From: Chitinimonas arctica
GTDB lineage: Bacteria; Pseudomonadota; Gammaproteobacteria; Burkholderiales; Chitinimonadaceae
Length of the DNA: 64,000 nt
Direction: 5' to 3'
Assembly: GCF_007431345.1 (NCBI RefSeq)
Contig: NZ_CP041730.1
Span: forward strand, 1,550,001-1,614,000
Within the stretch, counting starts at the first letter, position 1. Every line of letters starts with the position of its first letter. The translations under genes were made by a program, and so were the position numbers. A model generated the notes under the pieces. The model was not told where the DNA came from, did no database searches, and worked only from the letters and a program-made list of their open reading frames with translations. Below are positions 43,025 to 51,549 of the stretch, one piece after another.

Positions 43025-43053
43025 AAGTGGGGTTACGCGTGCAGGCTTTCAAG
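43025..43053 (-). promoter_or_regulatory. Sigma-32-like promoter for dnaK
   Basis: Read on the minus strand, CTTGAAA (43053-43047) and CCCCACTT (43032-43025) are separated by 14 bases. This compares with the heat-shock consensus CTTGAAA - N13-15 - CCCCATNT. The -35 is perfect and the -10 differs at one defined position. Transcription would begin near 43018, about 140 bases before dnaK. Confidence 0.72.
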
Positions 43054-43064
43054 GCCCTTCGCAG

Positions 43065-43619
43065 TCAACCCTCGCTCTTCGCCTTGGCCACCACCACCAT
43101 GGCGGGACGCAATACCCGCTCGGCCAGCAGATAGCCCTTCTGCATCACGCTGACCACCGAATTGGGTTCGGCCTCGGCTTCCACCGCGCTCATGGCCTGG
43201 TGCTTGTGCGGGTCCAGTTTTTCACCGGGCGCGGGATCAATTTCCTTGATCTGGAACTTGTCGAAGGCGCCGGTGAGATTGCGCAGGGTCATATCCACGC
43301 CCATCTTGATATTCTCGACGGACGAGTTGTCCTTCAGGGCCATCTCCAGGCAGTCCTTGACCACCAGCAGTTCGCCGGCGAACTTGGCCACCGCGTATTT
43401 GTGCGCTGCGGCAACATCGTCCTGGGCACGGCGGCGGATATTTTCCCCCTCGGCCTTGGCATATAGCAGCCCGCTTTGCAGCTCGGCCAGCTTGGCTTCC
43501 AGGGCAACGACCTGGGCTTCCAGGCTTTCAGCCGCCACGGGCTGCTCCTGCTCCACCGGCGCCGCGCTTTGCTCAAGCGTTTGATCCAGTTGATTTTCCG
43601 TTTGGTTTTCGTGTTGCAT
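43065..43619 (-). CDS. grpE: Nucleotide exchange factor GrpE
   Basis: GrpE releases ADP from DnaK. The 184-residue protein has an acidic/glutamine-rich N-terminus, a long helical stalk (about 35-95; LEAQVVALEAKLAELQ ... ENIRRRAQDD) and the C-terminal beta domain with the GrpE signature FDKFQIKEIDPAPGEKLDPHKHQAM, ending VLRPAMVVVAKAKSEG. ATG 43619 follows AGGAGACC; the longer open frame is not used. A sigma-32-like promoter lies 30-57 bases upstream. It is the first gene of the grpE-dnaK-dnaJ cluster. Confidence 0.96.
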   Translation of the reverse strand: MQHENQTENQLDQTLEQSAAPVEQEQPVAAESLEAQVVALEAKLAELQSGLLYAKAEGENIRRRAQDDVAAAHKYAVAKFAGELLVVKDCLEMALKDNSSVENIKMGVDMTLRNLTGAFDKFQIKEIDPAPGEKLDPHKHQAMSAVEAEAEPNSVVSVMQKGYLLAERVLRPAMVVVAKAKSEG

Positions 43620-43648
43620 GGGTCGGTCTCCTGAAGCGATAGCCCACA

Positions 43649-43676
43649 AGATGGAGATGGTTATTGGCATTTCAAG
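43649..43676 (-). promoter_or_regulatory. Sigma-32-like promoter for grpE
   Basis: On the minus strand CTTGAAA (43676-43670) is followed after 13 bases by CTCCATCT (43656-43649), matching the heat-shock -10 CCCCATNT at all but one defined base. The start point would be near 43642, about 23 bases before the grpE ATG. Confidence 0.78.
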
Positions 43677-43885
43677 GGCGCGAAGACGGGCAAATGCCAC
43701 GCCGGCCACCCCACCTTGCCGAACAATTGCCGCAAATCCTGTGCCCGATCCAGCTTCCCTCACCACTGCCCATCAGTGAGCATGTACCCACACCGGTAAA
43801 AATCATTTGATTTCAACAAGCTGTAGAAATTGGCGCGATTTCGTATCGGGAAATTTCATACAAATCACACGCTCGTTTGAAATAT

Positions 43886-43916
43886 TTGCTGCGCTGCACA
43901 TGAAACTCCTTATAAT
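43886..43916 (+). promoter_or_regulatory. Possible sigma-70 promoter for aceA
   Basis: TATAAT at 43911-43916 is a perfect -10 box; TTGCTG at 43886-43891 could be the -35, but the 19-base spacer is longer than usual. If used, the aceA leader is close to 190 bases. Confidence 0.45.
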
Positions 43917-44108
43917 CGACTACACAAGTTACGGAATACCCCTACCGGCCCCCATCACGGCCGGATTCGGGTCCAGCGCCCCAAGCAATACCCAGGCGGG
44001 GCACAGGCCAGCGAACCGCCAGCCTAGCCGTGCTACTCCCTAAATTTGTAGTCCGCGCACCATGGGCAATGCCCTTGGTACGCCTTACGCCCAACGAGGT
44101 AAGAAATT

Positions 44109-45407
44109 ATGTCGACCCGCGAACAACGTATTGCCGCCATTCAACATGACTGGGACACCAACCCGCGCTGGAAGGGTATCAAGCGCGGCTACACCGCCGC
44201 CGACGTCGAGCGCCTACGCGGCTCCGTCCAGGTGGAATACACGCTGGCCCGCCGCGGTGCCGAGAAGCTCTGGTCGCTGGTGAACAACGAGCCCTACGTC
44301 AACTGCCTGGGCGCCCTCACCGGCGGCCAAGCCATGCAACAGGTCAAGGCCGGCGTCAAAGCCATCTACCTGTCGGGCTGGCAAGTCGCTGCCGACAACA
44401 ACGAATACGCCGCCATGTATCCGGACCAGTCGCTCTACCCGGTGGATTCGGTGCCCAAGGTGGTGGAACGCATCAACAATGCCTTCTCCCGTGCCGATGA
44501 GATCCAGCACTCCAAAGGCCTGGAAAGAGGTAGTAGCGGCTTCATCGACTACTTCGCGCCCATCGTGGCCGATGCCGAGGCCGGTTTCGGCGGCGTGCTG
44601 AACGCCTACGAACTGATGAAGGCCATGATCCGTGCCGGCGCCGGCGGCGTGCACTTTGAAGACCAGCTGGCTTCGGTCAAGAAGTGCGGCCATATGGGCG
44701 GCAAGGTACTGGTCCCCACCGCCGAAGCGGTACAAAAGCTGATCGCCGCGCGCATGGCCGCCGACGTCTACGGCGTCCCCACCCTGGTGATCGCCCGTAC
44801 CGATGCGGAAGCCGCCGATCTGCTGACCAGCGACTACGACGAAAACGATAAGCCCTTCCTGACCGGCGAGCGCACGGCCGAAGGCTTCTACAAGACCAAG
44901 AAGGGTATGGAGCAGGCCATCAGCCGCGCCGTTGCCTACGCCGAATACGCCGACCTGGTCTGGTGTGAAACCGGTACGCCCGATCTGGAATTCGCCCGCA
45001 AGTTCGCCGAAGCGGTCCATGCCAAGCATCCGGGCAAGCTGCTGGCCTACAACTGTTCGCCTTCCTTCAACTGGAAGAAGAACCTGGACGACGCCACCAT
45101 CGCCAAATTCCAGAAGGAGCTGGGCGCCATGGGCTACAAGTACCAGTTCATCACTTTGGCCGGCATCCACTCCATGTGGTACAACATGTTCGATCTGGCC
45201 CAGGACTACGTGGCCCGCGGCATGTCGGCCTATGTGGAAAAGGTGCAGGAACCGGAATTCGCCGCCCGCGAACGCGGTTACAGCTTTGTGTCGCACCAGC
45301 AGGAAGTGGGCACCGGCTACTTCGACGACGTAACCACCGTGATCCAGGGCGGCCGCTCCTCGGTGACGGCGCTGACCGGCTCGACGGAAGAAGAACAGTT
45401 CCACTGA
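44109..45407 (+). CDS. aceA: Isocitrate lyase
   Basis: This 432-residue enzyme cleaves isocitrate to glyoxylate and succinate, the first step of the glyoxylate shunt. The catalytic signature KKCGH is in SVKKCGHMGGK (Cys193), with upstream metal-site residues in PIVADAEAGFGG. LLAYNCSPSFNWKKN is the C-terminal closing segment. GAGGTAAG precedes the ATG. Malate synthase G is encoded 139 bp downstream on the same strand after a terminator-like hairpin, so the two may be partly uncoupled. Confidence 0.97.
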   Translation: MSTREQRIAAIQHDWDTNPRWKGIKRGYTAADVERLRGSVQVEYTLARRGAEKLWSLVNNEPYVNCLGALTGGQAMQQVKAGVKAIYLSGWQVAADNNEYAAMYPDQSLYPVDSVPKVVERINNAFSRADEIQHSKGLERGSSGFIDYFAPIVADAEAGFGGVLNAYELMKAMIRAGAGGVHFEDQLASVKKCGHMGGKVLVPTAEAVQKLIAARMAADVYGVPTLVIARTDAEAADLLTSDYDENDKPFLTGERTAEGFYKTKKGMEQAISRAVAYAEYADLVWCETGTPDLEFARKFAEAVHAKHPGKLLAYNCSPSFNWKKNLDDATIAKFQKELGAMGYKYQFITLAGIHSMWYNMFDLAQDYVARGMSAYVEKVQEPEFAARERGYSFVSHQQEVGTGYFDDVTTVIQGGRSSVTALTGSTEEEQFH

Positions 45408-45455
45408 GTTGCTTAGCAGGGGTGTAGCGGCTGTCCGCTATGCCCCCACCTACGG

Positions 45456-45492
45456 ACGCCGCCCCAGCTCGAACGAGTTCGGGCGGCGTTTT
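45456..45492 (+). terminator. Intrinsic terminator after aceA
   Basis: Arms ACGCCGCCC and GGGCGGCGT enclose a loop with an inner CTCG/CGAG pair and are followed by TTTT. It lies about 48 bp after the aceA stop, before glcB. Confidence 0.78.
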
Positions 45493-45546
45493 CGCCTTGC
45501 CGGTTCGCCCATGCCCCCGCCGCGAACCCATTTGGAGACCGCACCC

Positions 45547-47715
45547 ATGACCGAACGCATCAAGCACGGCAATCTGGCCATCCACGCCGCCTTGTTCGAC
45601 CTCGTCAACCGTCACATCCTCCCCGGCGCCGGCCTGCAGGCCGACGCCTTCTGGACAGGCTTCGAGCAGCTCATCGCCGACCTCACCCCCAAGAACATCG
45701 CCCTGCTGGCCAAGCGCGACCAACTGCAAGCCCGGATCGATGCCTGGCACCGCGCCAACCGCGTGTTCGATGCCGGCGCCTATCGTGTTTTCCTGCAAGA
45801 GATCGGTTATCTGCTGCCCGAAGGGGATGATTTCAGCATCAGTACCGAAGGGGTCGATGCCGAGATCGCCAGCATGGCTGGCCCCCAATTGGTGGTGCCG
45901 GTCAAGAACGCGCGCTACGCCCTCAATGCCGCCAATGCGCGCTGGGGTTCGCTGTACGACGCGCTGTACGGCACCGACGCCATCCCCGAGCGGGACGGCG
46001 CGGAAAAGGGCCGCAGCTACAACCCGGTGCGCGGCGCCAAGGTCATCGAATTCGCCCGCGCCTTCCTGGACGAAATCTTTCCGCTGGCCAAGGGATCGCA
46101 CCGCGATGCCCGCCTATACACCGTGGCCGCCGGCCAGCTGCAGGTGGGCCTGGTCGACGGCAGCCATAGCGGCCTGCGCGACGCCGCCCTGTTCGTCGGC
46201 TACACCGGCACGGTAGACGCACCCACCGGCCTGCTGCTCAAGCACAACGGCCTGCATGTCGAGATCCAGATCGACGCCGCCCATCCCATCGGCAAGAGCG
46301 ACACGGCCCACGTCAAGGACCTGTGCCTGGAGGCCGCCATCACCACCATCCAGGATTGCGAGGATTCGGTCGCGGCGGTGGATGGCGAAGACAAGGTCGA
46401 GGTATACCGCAACTGGCTGGGCTTAATGCTGGGCACCCTGGAAGACACTTTCGACAAGGGCGGCCAACGCCTCACCCGCCGCATGAACCCGGATCGCGCC
46501 TTCCTCGATCCCGCCGGCCTTCCCTTCAGCCTGCCCGGCCGGTCGCTGATGCTGCTGCGCAATGTCGGCCATCTGATGACCAATCCGGCTATCCGCCATC
46601 AAGGGCTGGATATCTTCGAAGGCATCATGGATGCCGTCATCACCGCCCTGATCGCCAAGCACGACATACTCGGCCAGGGTCCGCTGCGCAATTCGCGTAC
46701 CGGTTCGATGTATATCGTCAAACCGAAGATGCACGGCCCGGAAGAAGTCGCCTTCGCCGTCGAGCTGTTCAGCCGGGTGGAAACGCTGGCCGGCCTGCCG
46801 CGCAATAGCCTGAAGATCGGCATCATGGACGAAGAGCGCCGCACCACCGTCAATCTGAAGGAGTGCATACGCGCGGCCAGCGAACGCACCATCTTTATCA
46901 ATACCGGCTTTATGGACCGCACCGGCGACGAGATCCATACCTCGATGGAAGCAGGTCCGGTGGTGCGCAAGGAGGCGATGAAGCAGGAAAAGTGGATCGC
47001 CGCCTATGAAAACTGGAACGTGGATATCGGCCTGGCCTGCGGCCTGAAAGGGCGCGCCCAGATCGGCAAAGGCATGTGGCCCAAGCCGGACCTGATGGCG
47101 GAAATGCTCGCCAACAAGATCGGCCACCCGATGTCCGGCGCCAACTGCGCCTGGGTTCCCTCGCCGACCGGCGCCGTGCTGCACGCCTTGCATTATCACA
47201 AGGTCGATGTGGCGGCACGCCAGGAAGCATTGCTGCAACGTCCGCGCGCCGCGCTGGCCGATATCCTGGCGATTCCCCTGGCCACCGATACGAATTGGTC
47301 GGCCGAGGAAATACGCGCGGAACTGGAGAACAACTGCCAAGGCATTCTCGGTTACGTGGTGCGCTGGGTGGACCAGGGCGTGGGCTGCTCCAAGGTACCC
47401 GATATCCACGATGTCGGACTGATGGAAGACCGCGCCACCCTGCGCATCTCCAGCCAGCATGTCGCCAATTGGCTGCGGCACGGCGTGGTGGAACGCGATC
47501 AGGTGATGGCAGTGCTGCAGCGCATGGCTGCCATTGTCGACCAGCAGAACCAAGGCGATCCGCACTATGCCGCCATGACCGGCAACTTCGACACCAGCAT
47601 TGCGTTCAAGGCCGCCTGCGAGTTGGTGTTCGAAGGCGACAAGCAGCCCAACGGCTATACCGAACCGGTACTGCACCGCAGCCGGCTGGCCGTGAAGGCG
47701 GCCTACGCCGACTAG
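45547..47715 (+). CDS. glcB: Malate synthase G
   Basis: Malate synthase condenses glyoxylate with acetyl-CoA to malate. The 722-residue length and the sequence (EDSVAAVDGEDKVEVYRNWLGLM, RNVGHLMTNPAI, GIMDEERRTTVNLKECI) are those of the monomeric G isoform rather than the 530-residue A form. GGAG precedes ATG 45547; a long upstream open frame is not supported. With aceA it completes the glyoxylate shunt, which fits growth on acetate, fatty acids or the acetyl-CoA-yielding glutarate pathway encoded in the window. Confidence 0.96.
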   Translation: MTERIKHGNLAIHAALFDLVNRHILPGAGLQADAFWTGFEQLIADLTPKNIALLAKRDQLQARIDAWHRANRVFDAGAYRVFLQEIGYLLPEGDDFSISTEGVDAEIASMAGPQLVVPVKNARYALNAANARWGSLYDALYGTDAIPERDGAEKGRSYNPVRGAKVIEFARAFLDEIFPLAKGSHRDARLYTVAAGQLQVGLVDGSHSGLRDAALFVGYTGTVDAPTGLLLKHNGLHVEIQIDAAHPIGKSDTAHVKDLCLEAAITTIQDCEDSVAAVDGEDKVEVYRNWLGLMLGTLEDTFDKGGQRLTRRMNPDRAFLDPAGLPFSLPGRSLMLLRNVGHLMTNPAIRHQGLDIFEGIMDAVITALIAKHDILGQGPLRNSRTGSMYIVKPKMHGPEEVAFAVELFSRVETLAGLPRNSLKIGIMDEERRTTVNLKECIRAASERTIFINTGFMDRTGDEIHTSMEAGPVVRKEAMKQEKWIAAYENWNVDIGLACGLKGRAQIGKGMWPKPDLMAEMLANKIGHPMSGANCAWVPSPTGAVLHALHYHKVDVAARQEALLQRPRAALADILAIPLATDTNWSAEEIRAELENNCQGILGYVVRWVDQGVGCSKVPDIHDVGLMEDRATLRISSQHVANWLRHGVVERDQVMAVLQRMAAIVDQQNQGDPHYAAMTGNFDTSIAFKAACELVFEGDKQPNGYTEPVLHRSRLAVKAAYAD

Positions 47716-47733
47716 CTGGTTCTCGCATCGCCT

Positions 47734-47765
47734 GCCCCCGCTCTAAAAACGCGGGGGCTTTTCTT
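47734..47765 (+). terminator. Intrinsic terminator after glcB
   Basis: Arms GCCCCCGC and GCGGGGGC enclose nine bases and are followed by TTTTCTTT, 18 bp after the glcB stop. Confidence 0.9.
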
Positions 47766-47878
47766 TGCCCACTTCAGTAGCGTTTTCCGCTACCTCCGCC
47801 ATATATTTATACAATAGAGGCAAGTACTGCTACCATTCTCGCAGAATATAAAGCTTATCGAAGGCTACGATAAAAAGC

Positions 47879-48952
47879 ATGTCCACCACCATCGGCGACC
47901 ACCCGCCAGATCAAACCGACGCAAGGAACGCATTGATGGCGCGGCTGGCGCCGTCCGATGAAGCTCGCGCGAATACAGTCGCCAGGCTGGCCCCGCTACT
48001 GGATTGCCTGCTGGATGCGCCCTTGCATGGCGATGTCTTTCAGCGCGGGACCGAGTCGATTCTGCGCCTCGGCCGCAGGGAAATGACTGCCGCCGCCGAT
48101 TTGCTGGCGGGCCGCGTCATGGCACGTAACACCCGCGGTATCGAAGCCGGCGCCGCGTTTGCTGCCATCGCCACGCTGCGTACTTATCTGGACCAGCTCG
48201 ATCCCGCCCGCCAAGGCGACCTTTTCGGCCGTCGCAAACTGTTTGGCATCCTGCCCATGGGCAATCGGCTACAGGCTTATTTCCGGCGCTTCCAGGCCGA
48301 AGCCGCGCGCTTGCAGGCTGCGCTGCAAGCAATCTATAACGCGCGCGACGATATGCTGCGCGATGAACTGGAAATCGAGGGCATCCGTGCCAAGCTTTGG
48401 CAAGCCATCCTCTTGCTGGCGGACGAACTGCGGCTGATCGAGCAACTGTCCGGGCAGTTGGCGGGACGCTTGGACGAATTGGCCCACCGCGACGCACCGC
48501 GCAGCCGCGTCCTGCGCGAGGAAGTCCTCTACGGCCTTGGGCAGAATCTACAAGATATGCAAACGCAGCAGGCGATCAACCTGAATGGCTATCTGGTCAT
48601 GGAGGTACTCAAACGCGGTTGCCGCGAGATGATCGCGGGCTGCGATCGGGTTGCCACTACCGGTCTGTCGGCGTTGGCGGTGGCACAAACCGTCGCCCGT
48701 GCCAGCGGCAATCAGTTGGCCGTGATGGCGCTGCTGGAAGGGGTGGACGCCGGCGTGTCCGCCTTGCGCGATGCACCAAGCGGCAAGCCCGAACTGGATA
48801 TGGCCAAATTGCAGGCCATGTTCCAGCTGAGCTTCGAAGCCATGGACGCATTGGCGCATAGCCACGCCGATGCCATGTCCGTTCTCGCCGGCAACAAAGC
48901 GGCATTCACCGCGCGTATAGCGCAAGATGTCCCCCGAGCGCACCCGGTCTAA
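47879..48952 (+). CDS. TelA-family toxic-anion-resistance protein
   Basis: This 357-residue helical protein matches TelA, first linked to tellurite resistance and also reported in antimicrobial-stress tolerance. Typical segments are ILRLGRREMTAAADLLAGRV, FGILPMGNRLQAYFRRFQ, LRDELEIEGIRAKLW, and NLNGYLVMEVLKRGCREMIAGCDRVATTGLSALAVA. No signal peptide or membrane span is seen. An XpaC-like gene, a frequent TelA companion, lies on the opposite strand 0.55 kb downstream. The molecular activity of TelA is not established. Confidence 0.88.
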   Translation: MSTTIGDHPPDQTDARNALMARLAPSDEARANTVARLAPLLDCLLDAPLHGDVFQRGTESILRLGRREMTAAADLLAGRVMARNTRGIEAGAAFAAIATLRTYLDQLDPARQGDLFGRRKLFGILPMGNRLQAYFRRFQAEAARLQAALQAIYNARDDMLRDELEIEGIRAKLWQAILLLADELRLIEQLSGQLAGRLDELAHRDAPRSRVLREEVLYGLGQNLQDMQTQQAINLNGYLVMEVLKRGCREMIAGCDRVATTGLSALAVAQTVARASGNQLAVMALLEGVDAGVSALRDAPSGKPELDMAKLQAMFQLSFEAMDALAHSHADAMSVLAGNKAAFTARIAQDVPRAHPV

Positions 48953-49018
48953 ATACCATTGCTCAGGCAATGCCTGACCTTACACTATCCCTCGCCGTAA
49001 CCTCCAAGGAGCACCAGC

Positions 49019-49489
49019 ATGGCCAAGCAGTTTCTGATCCGCCGCGACACCTCGAGTTGGACCATGCAAGTCTGGCTGTCTTTCGGCCTGGCTTTGATCT
49101 CCTGCGCCATCGGCGTGTGGAATATGCCTAGCGAAAGCCTGGACCGCGCCTTCCTGGCCGTGGGCTTTTTCTTCTGCTTGTTCGCTTCCTTCACCCTGGC
49201 CAAGACCATACGCGACAATCGCGACGACAAGGTCGATACCGGTCCCTGGGTCATCATGGTCTGGGTGGGATTTTTCATCGCCATCGCCTTGACCGCGTGG
49301 GGCCTGTTCCGTATGCAGATCGGCCAATGGGAAAAAGGCTATATGGTGGTCAGCTGGCTATATCTGGTCAGCTCGGTCTTCACCGTGGCCAAGACCGTGC
49401 GCGATAAGCATGAAGCCGATCTGATCGAGTCGGGCGGCAGCATTGCGGAAAATACCGTGCCGCAACCTACGTCCCGTATTCAGGGTTAA
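49019..49489 (+). CDS. YiaA/YiaB-family inner-membrane protein
   Basis: The 156-residue protein has two repeats of the YiaAB two-helix unit: WTMQVWLSFGLALISCAIGVWNM with FLAVGFFFCLFASFTLAKTIRDN, then WVIMVWVGFFIAIALTAWGLFRM with GYMVVSWLYLVSSVFTVAKTVRDKHEADL. Each unit ends with the signature K.IRD/K.VRD. AAGGAG precedes the ATG. It follows telA on the same strand by 66 bp. The family has no known biochemical role. Confidence 0.9.
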   Translation: MAKQFLIRRDTSSWTMQVWLSFGLALISCAIGVWNMPSESLDRAFLAVGFFFCLFASFTLAKTIRDNRDDKVDTGPWVIMVWVGFFIAIALTAWGLFRMQIGQWEKGYMVVSWLYLVSSVFTVAKTVRDKHEADLIESGGSIAENTVPQPTSRIQG

Positions 49490-49501
49490 GACAAGGCGGG
49501 T

Positions 49502-50257
49502 CTACTGTTTGCCGCGCAGGAAGGCCGCATGGTTGCTTAGCCTTTCCTGCTGGTCGGCCTGCAGCAAGGCCCGCACCTTTTCCAGCCGGGCGAACAGCAA
49601 GGCCAGCTGCTCGTCCAGGGAGGCGCGGGCGGCCTCGTCGGGCGCGTCGGTGGTAGGCAACAGGTCGAGATAGTGCCGGCAGGCATCCGGCAAATAGCGC
49701 GCCACCAACTGGCGAATAAAGAATCGTTCTTCCATCGGCACCGCCACCAAGCGCTGCTCGTCGCGCAATAGCGGCAGCAGCCTGGCCAGCTCCTCCTTCA
49801 GTTGCGCGATCCGCTCCAACACTTCCGGCGGCAGGCGCGCGGCGATGCTGTCGAGAAAGGCATCCAGTTCGGCGGCCTCCTCGGCGGAAACCATACCCGG
49901 CATGGCTACCGGTTTGTCGCCGCCTGCCTTGACGACCAGATAGCCCCCCGCCAGCGTCAGACAGGCGCCGATAGGCAATAGCCATAAGCCATGCGAGGCC
50001 AAACCCGCGACCAGCACGGCCAGTCCGCCGCTGACGACGGTCGCGGCCAGCACCAGCTTGCCGCCGTGCCAGCGCTTGCCACCAGCCCCTTCCAGCAAGG
50101 CCGCCCGCAAGGGCCGGCCCAATAGATTGCGCTGATTGGCACGCAACAATTTCTGCACGGCTTGAGTGGCTGCCTTGCCTGGCGGCTTGGCGTTCGGTTC
50201 GACGCGGCGACCGCGTTTGGGCAGCGAACCGCTTACCCAGGGATTTTGTCCAGCCAT
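49502..50257 (-). CDS. Membrane-anchored XpaC-like protein (TelA companion)
   Basis: The 251-residue protein has two predicted membrane helices close together (about 55-75 and 80-105), then a helical cytoplasmic part. RFFIRQLVARYLPDACRHYLDLLP resembles XpaC ('5-bromo-4-chloroindolyl phosphate hydrolysis') proteins that are often next to telA. The start is uncertain: ATG 50257 is used, with an in-frame ATG at 50284 also open, and no good Shine-Dalgarno. The assignment as XpaC-like is an inference from pattern and context, and is less secure than the gene itself. Confidence 0.65.
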   Translation of the reverse strand: MAGQNPWVSGSLPKRGRRVEPNAKPPGKAATQAVQKLLRANQRNLLGRPLRAALLEGAGGKRWHGGKLVLAATVVSGGLAVLVAGLASHGLWLLPIGACLTLAGGYLVVKAGGDKPVAMPGMVSAEEAAELDAFLDSIAARLPPEVLERIAQLKEELARLLPLLRDEQRLVAVPMEERFFIRQLVARYLPDACRHYLDLLPTTDAPDEAARASLDEQLALLFARLEKVRALLQADQQERLSNHAAFLRGKQ

Positions 50258-50475
50258 ATGATGAAATTCGAAAGCTGCGATCATCCATTCTGTGGCCAAT
50301 TTGAGCGGCCGGCAATCCACATTCGCAGCTTAAGCGCGGATATTCCCTATCGCTGCTTCCCCCAATTTTGCCGGCGCCGTGCACAGGTTAGCTTATTCCG
50401 TTCGCATAGCTGCGAATTCGCCCCGCGCGCCATTCCGGCGCGCCGTGGACGACATAAAAATCAGGAAGAGACACC

Positions 50476-51540
50476 ATGATGTTCAGCCCATTCAGCCGCA
50501 AGCTGGTCCTTGCCGGTCTGACCGCCCTCGCGCTCGGCGCCCACGCCGCCGACAAACCGAATGTCGTCATCCTCGCCACCGGCGGCACCATCGCCGGCGC
50601 CGGAGCCGGTACCGTCAACAGCGCCAGCTACCAATCGGCCAAGGTCCCGGTCGATAAACTGATCGTGAGCGTGCCTGAGCTCGGCAATGTCGCCAGCGTG
50701 CGCGGCGAGCAGGTCTTCCAGATCGCTTCCGAAAGCTTTACCAATGCCCACCTGCTTCAACTGGGCAAGCGCATCTCCGCGCTGGCCAAGCAGAAGGATG
50801 TGGATGGCATCGTCGTGACCCACGGCACCGACACGCTGGAAGAGACGGCCTTCTTTCTCAATTTGACCGTGCATACCGACAAACCCATCGTGCTGGTCGG
50901 CTCGATGCGGCCTGGTACCGCCATGTCGGCCGACGGCAGCCTCAATCTCTACAACGCCGTGGTAGTGGCCGGCAGTGCCGACGCCCAGGGCAAAGGCGTA
51001 CTGGTCGCCATGAACGACCAGATCGACGCCGGCCGCGATGTCAGCAAGTCCATCAATATCAAGACCAATGCCTTTGCCAGCCAATGGGGGCCTTTGGGGA
51101 TGGTCGTGGAGGGGCGCAATTACTGGTTCCGCGCCCCGGTCAAACGCCATACCTCGAACAGCGAATTCGATATCGACAAGCTAGACCGCCTGGCCGAGGT
51201 TGAAATCGTCTACGGCTATGGCAATGTCGCCGCCGCCAATGCGCAAGTGTTGGCCGAACGGGGCGTGCAAGCCATCATCCACGCCGGCACCGGCAATGGT
51301 TCGGTAGCCGACCGGGTGGTGCCTGTACTGCAAGGCTTGCGTGCCAAGGGGGTACAAATTGTCCGGGCCGCCCATGTGCCGGCAGGGTTCGTGCTGCGCA
51401 ATGCCGAACAACCCGACGACAAGTACGACTGGGTGGTAGCTCACGACCTCAATCCGCAGAAGGCTCGCATCCTTGCCGCCGTGGCGCTGAGCCAGCCCGG
51501 CGATAGCAAGAATCTGCAGCGGGTGTTCTGGGAATACTAA
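50476..51540 (+). CDS. ansB: Periplasmic type II L-asparaginase
   Basis: This 354-residue enzyme hydrolyses asparagine, and often glutamine, to aspartate and ammonia. A signal peptide (MMFSPFSRKLVLAGLTALALGAHA) is followed by the nucleophile loop ATGGTIAGAG and the second active-site motif VVTHGTDTLEETAF. VGSMRPGTAMSADGSLNLYNAV and HAGTGNGSV are further family markers. GGAAGAG precedes the ATG. Length and export signal indicate type II. Ends convergently with the LysR gene, 9 bp apart. Confidence 0.95.
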   Translation: MMFSPFSRKLVLAGLTALALGAHAADKPNVVILATGGTIAGAGAGTVNSASYQSAKVPVDKLIVSVPELGNVASVRGEQVFQIASESFTNAHLLQLGKRISALAKQKDVDGIVVTHGTDTLEETAFFLNLTVHTDKPIVLVGSMRPGTAMSADGSLNLYNAVVVAGSADAQGKGVLVAMNDQIDAGRDVSKSINIKTNAFASQWGPLGMVVEGRNYWFRAPVKRHTSNSEFDIDKLDRLAEVEIVYGYGNVAAANAQVLAERGVQAIIHAGTGNGSVADRVVPVLQGLRAKGVQIVRAAHVPAGFVLRNAEQPDDKYDWVVAHDLNPQKARILAAVALSQPGDSKNLQRVFWEY

Positions 51541-51549
51541 GAACGACGC

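Larger units (their letters stand above)
43620..44108. promoter_or_regulatory. Divergent control region between grpE and aceA
   Basis: This 489 bp region has no gene. Its grpE side holds a sigma-32-like promoter. Its centre (about 43800-43930) is AT-rich and contains TTGCTG (43886) and TATAAT (43911), a possible promoter for aceA. The rest would be a 5' leader of about 190 bases. Confidence 0.55.
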
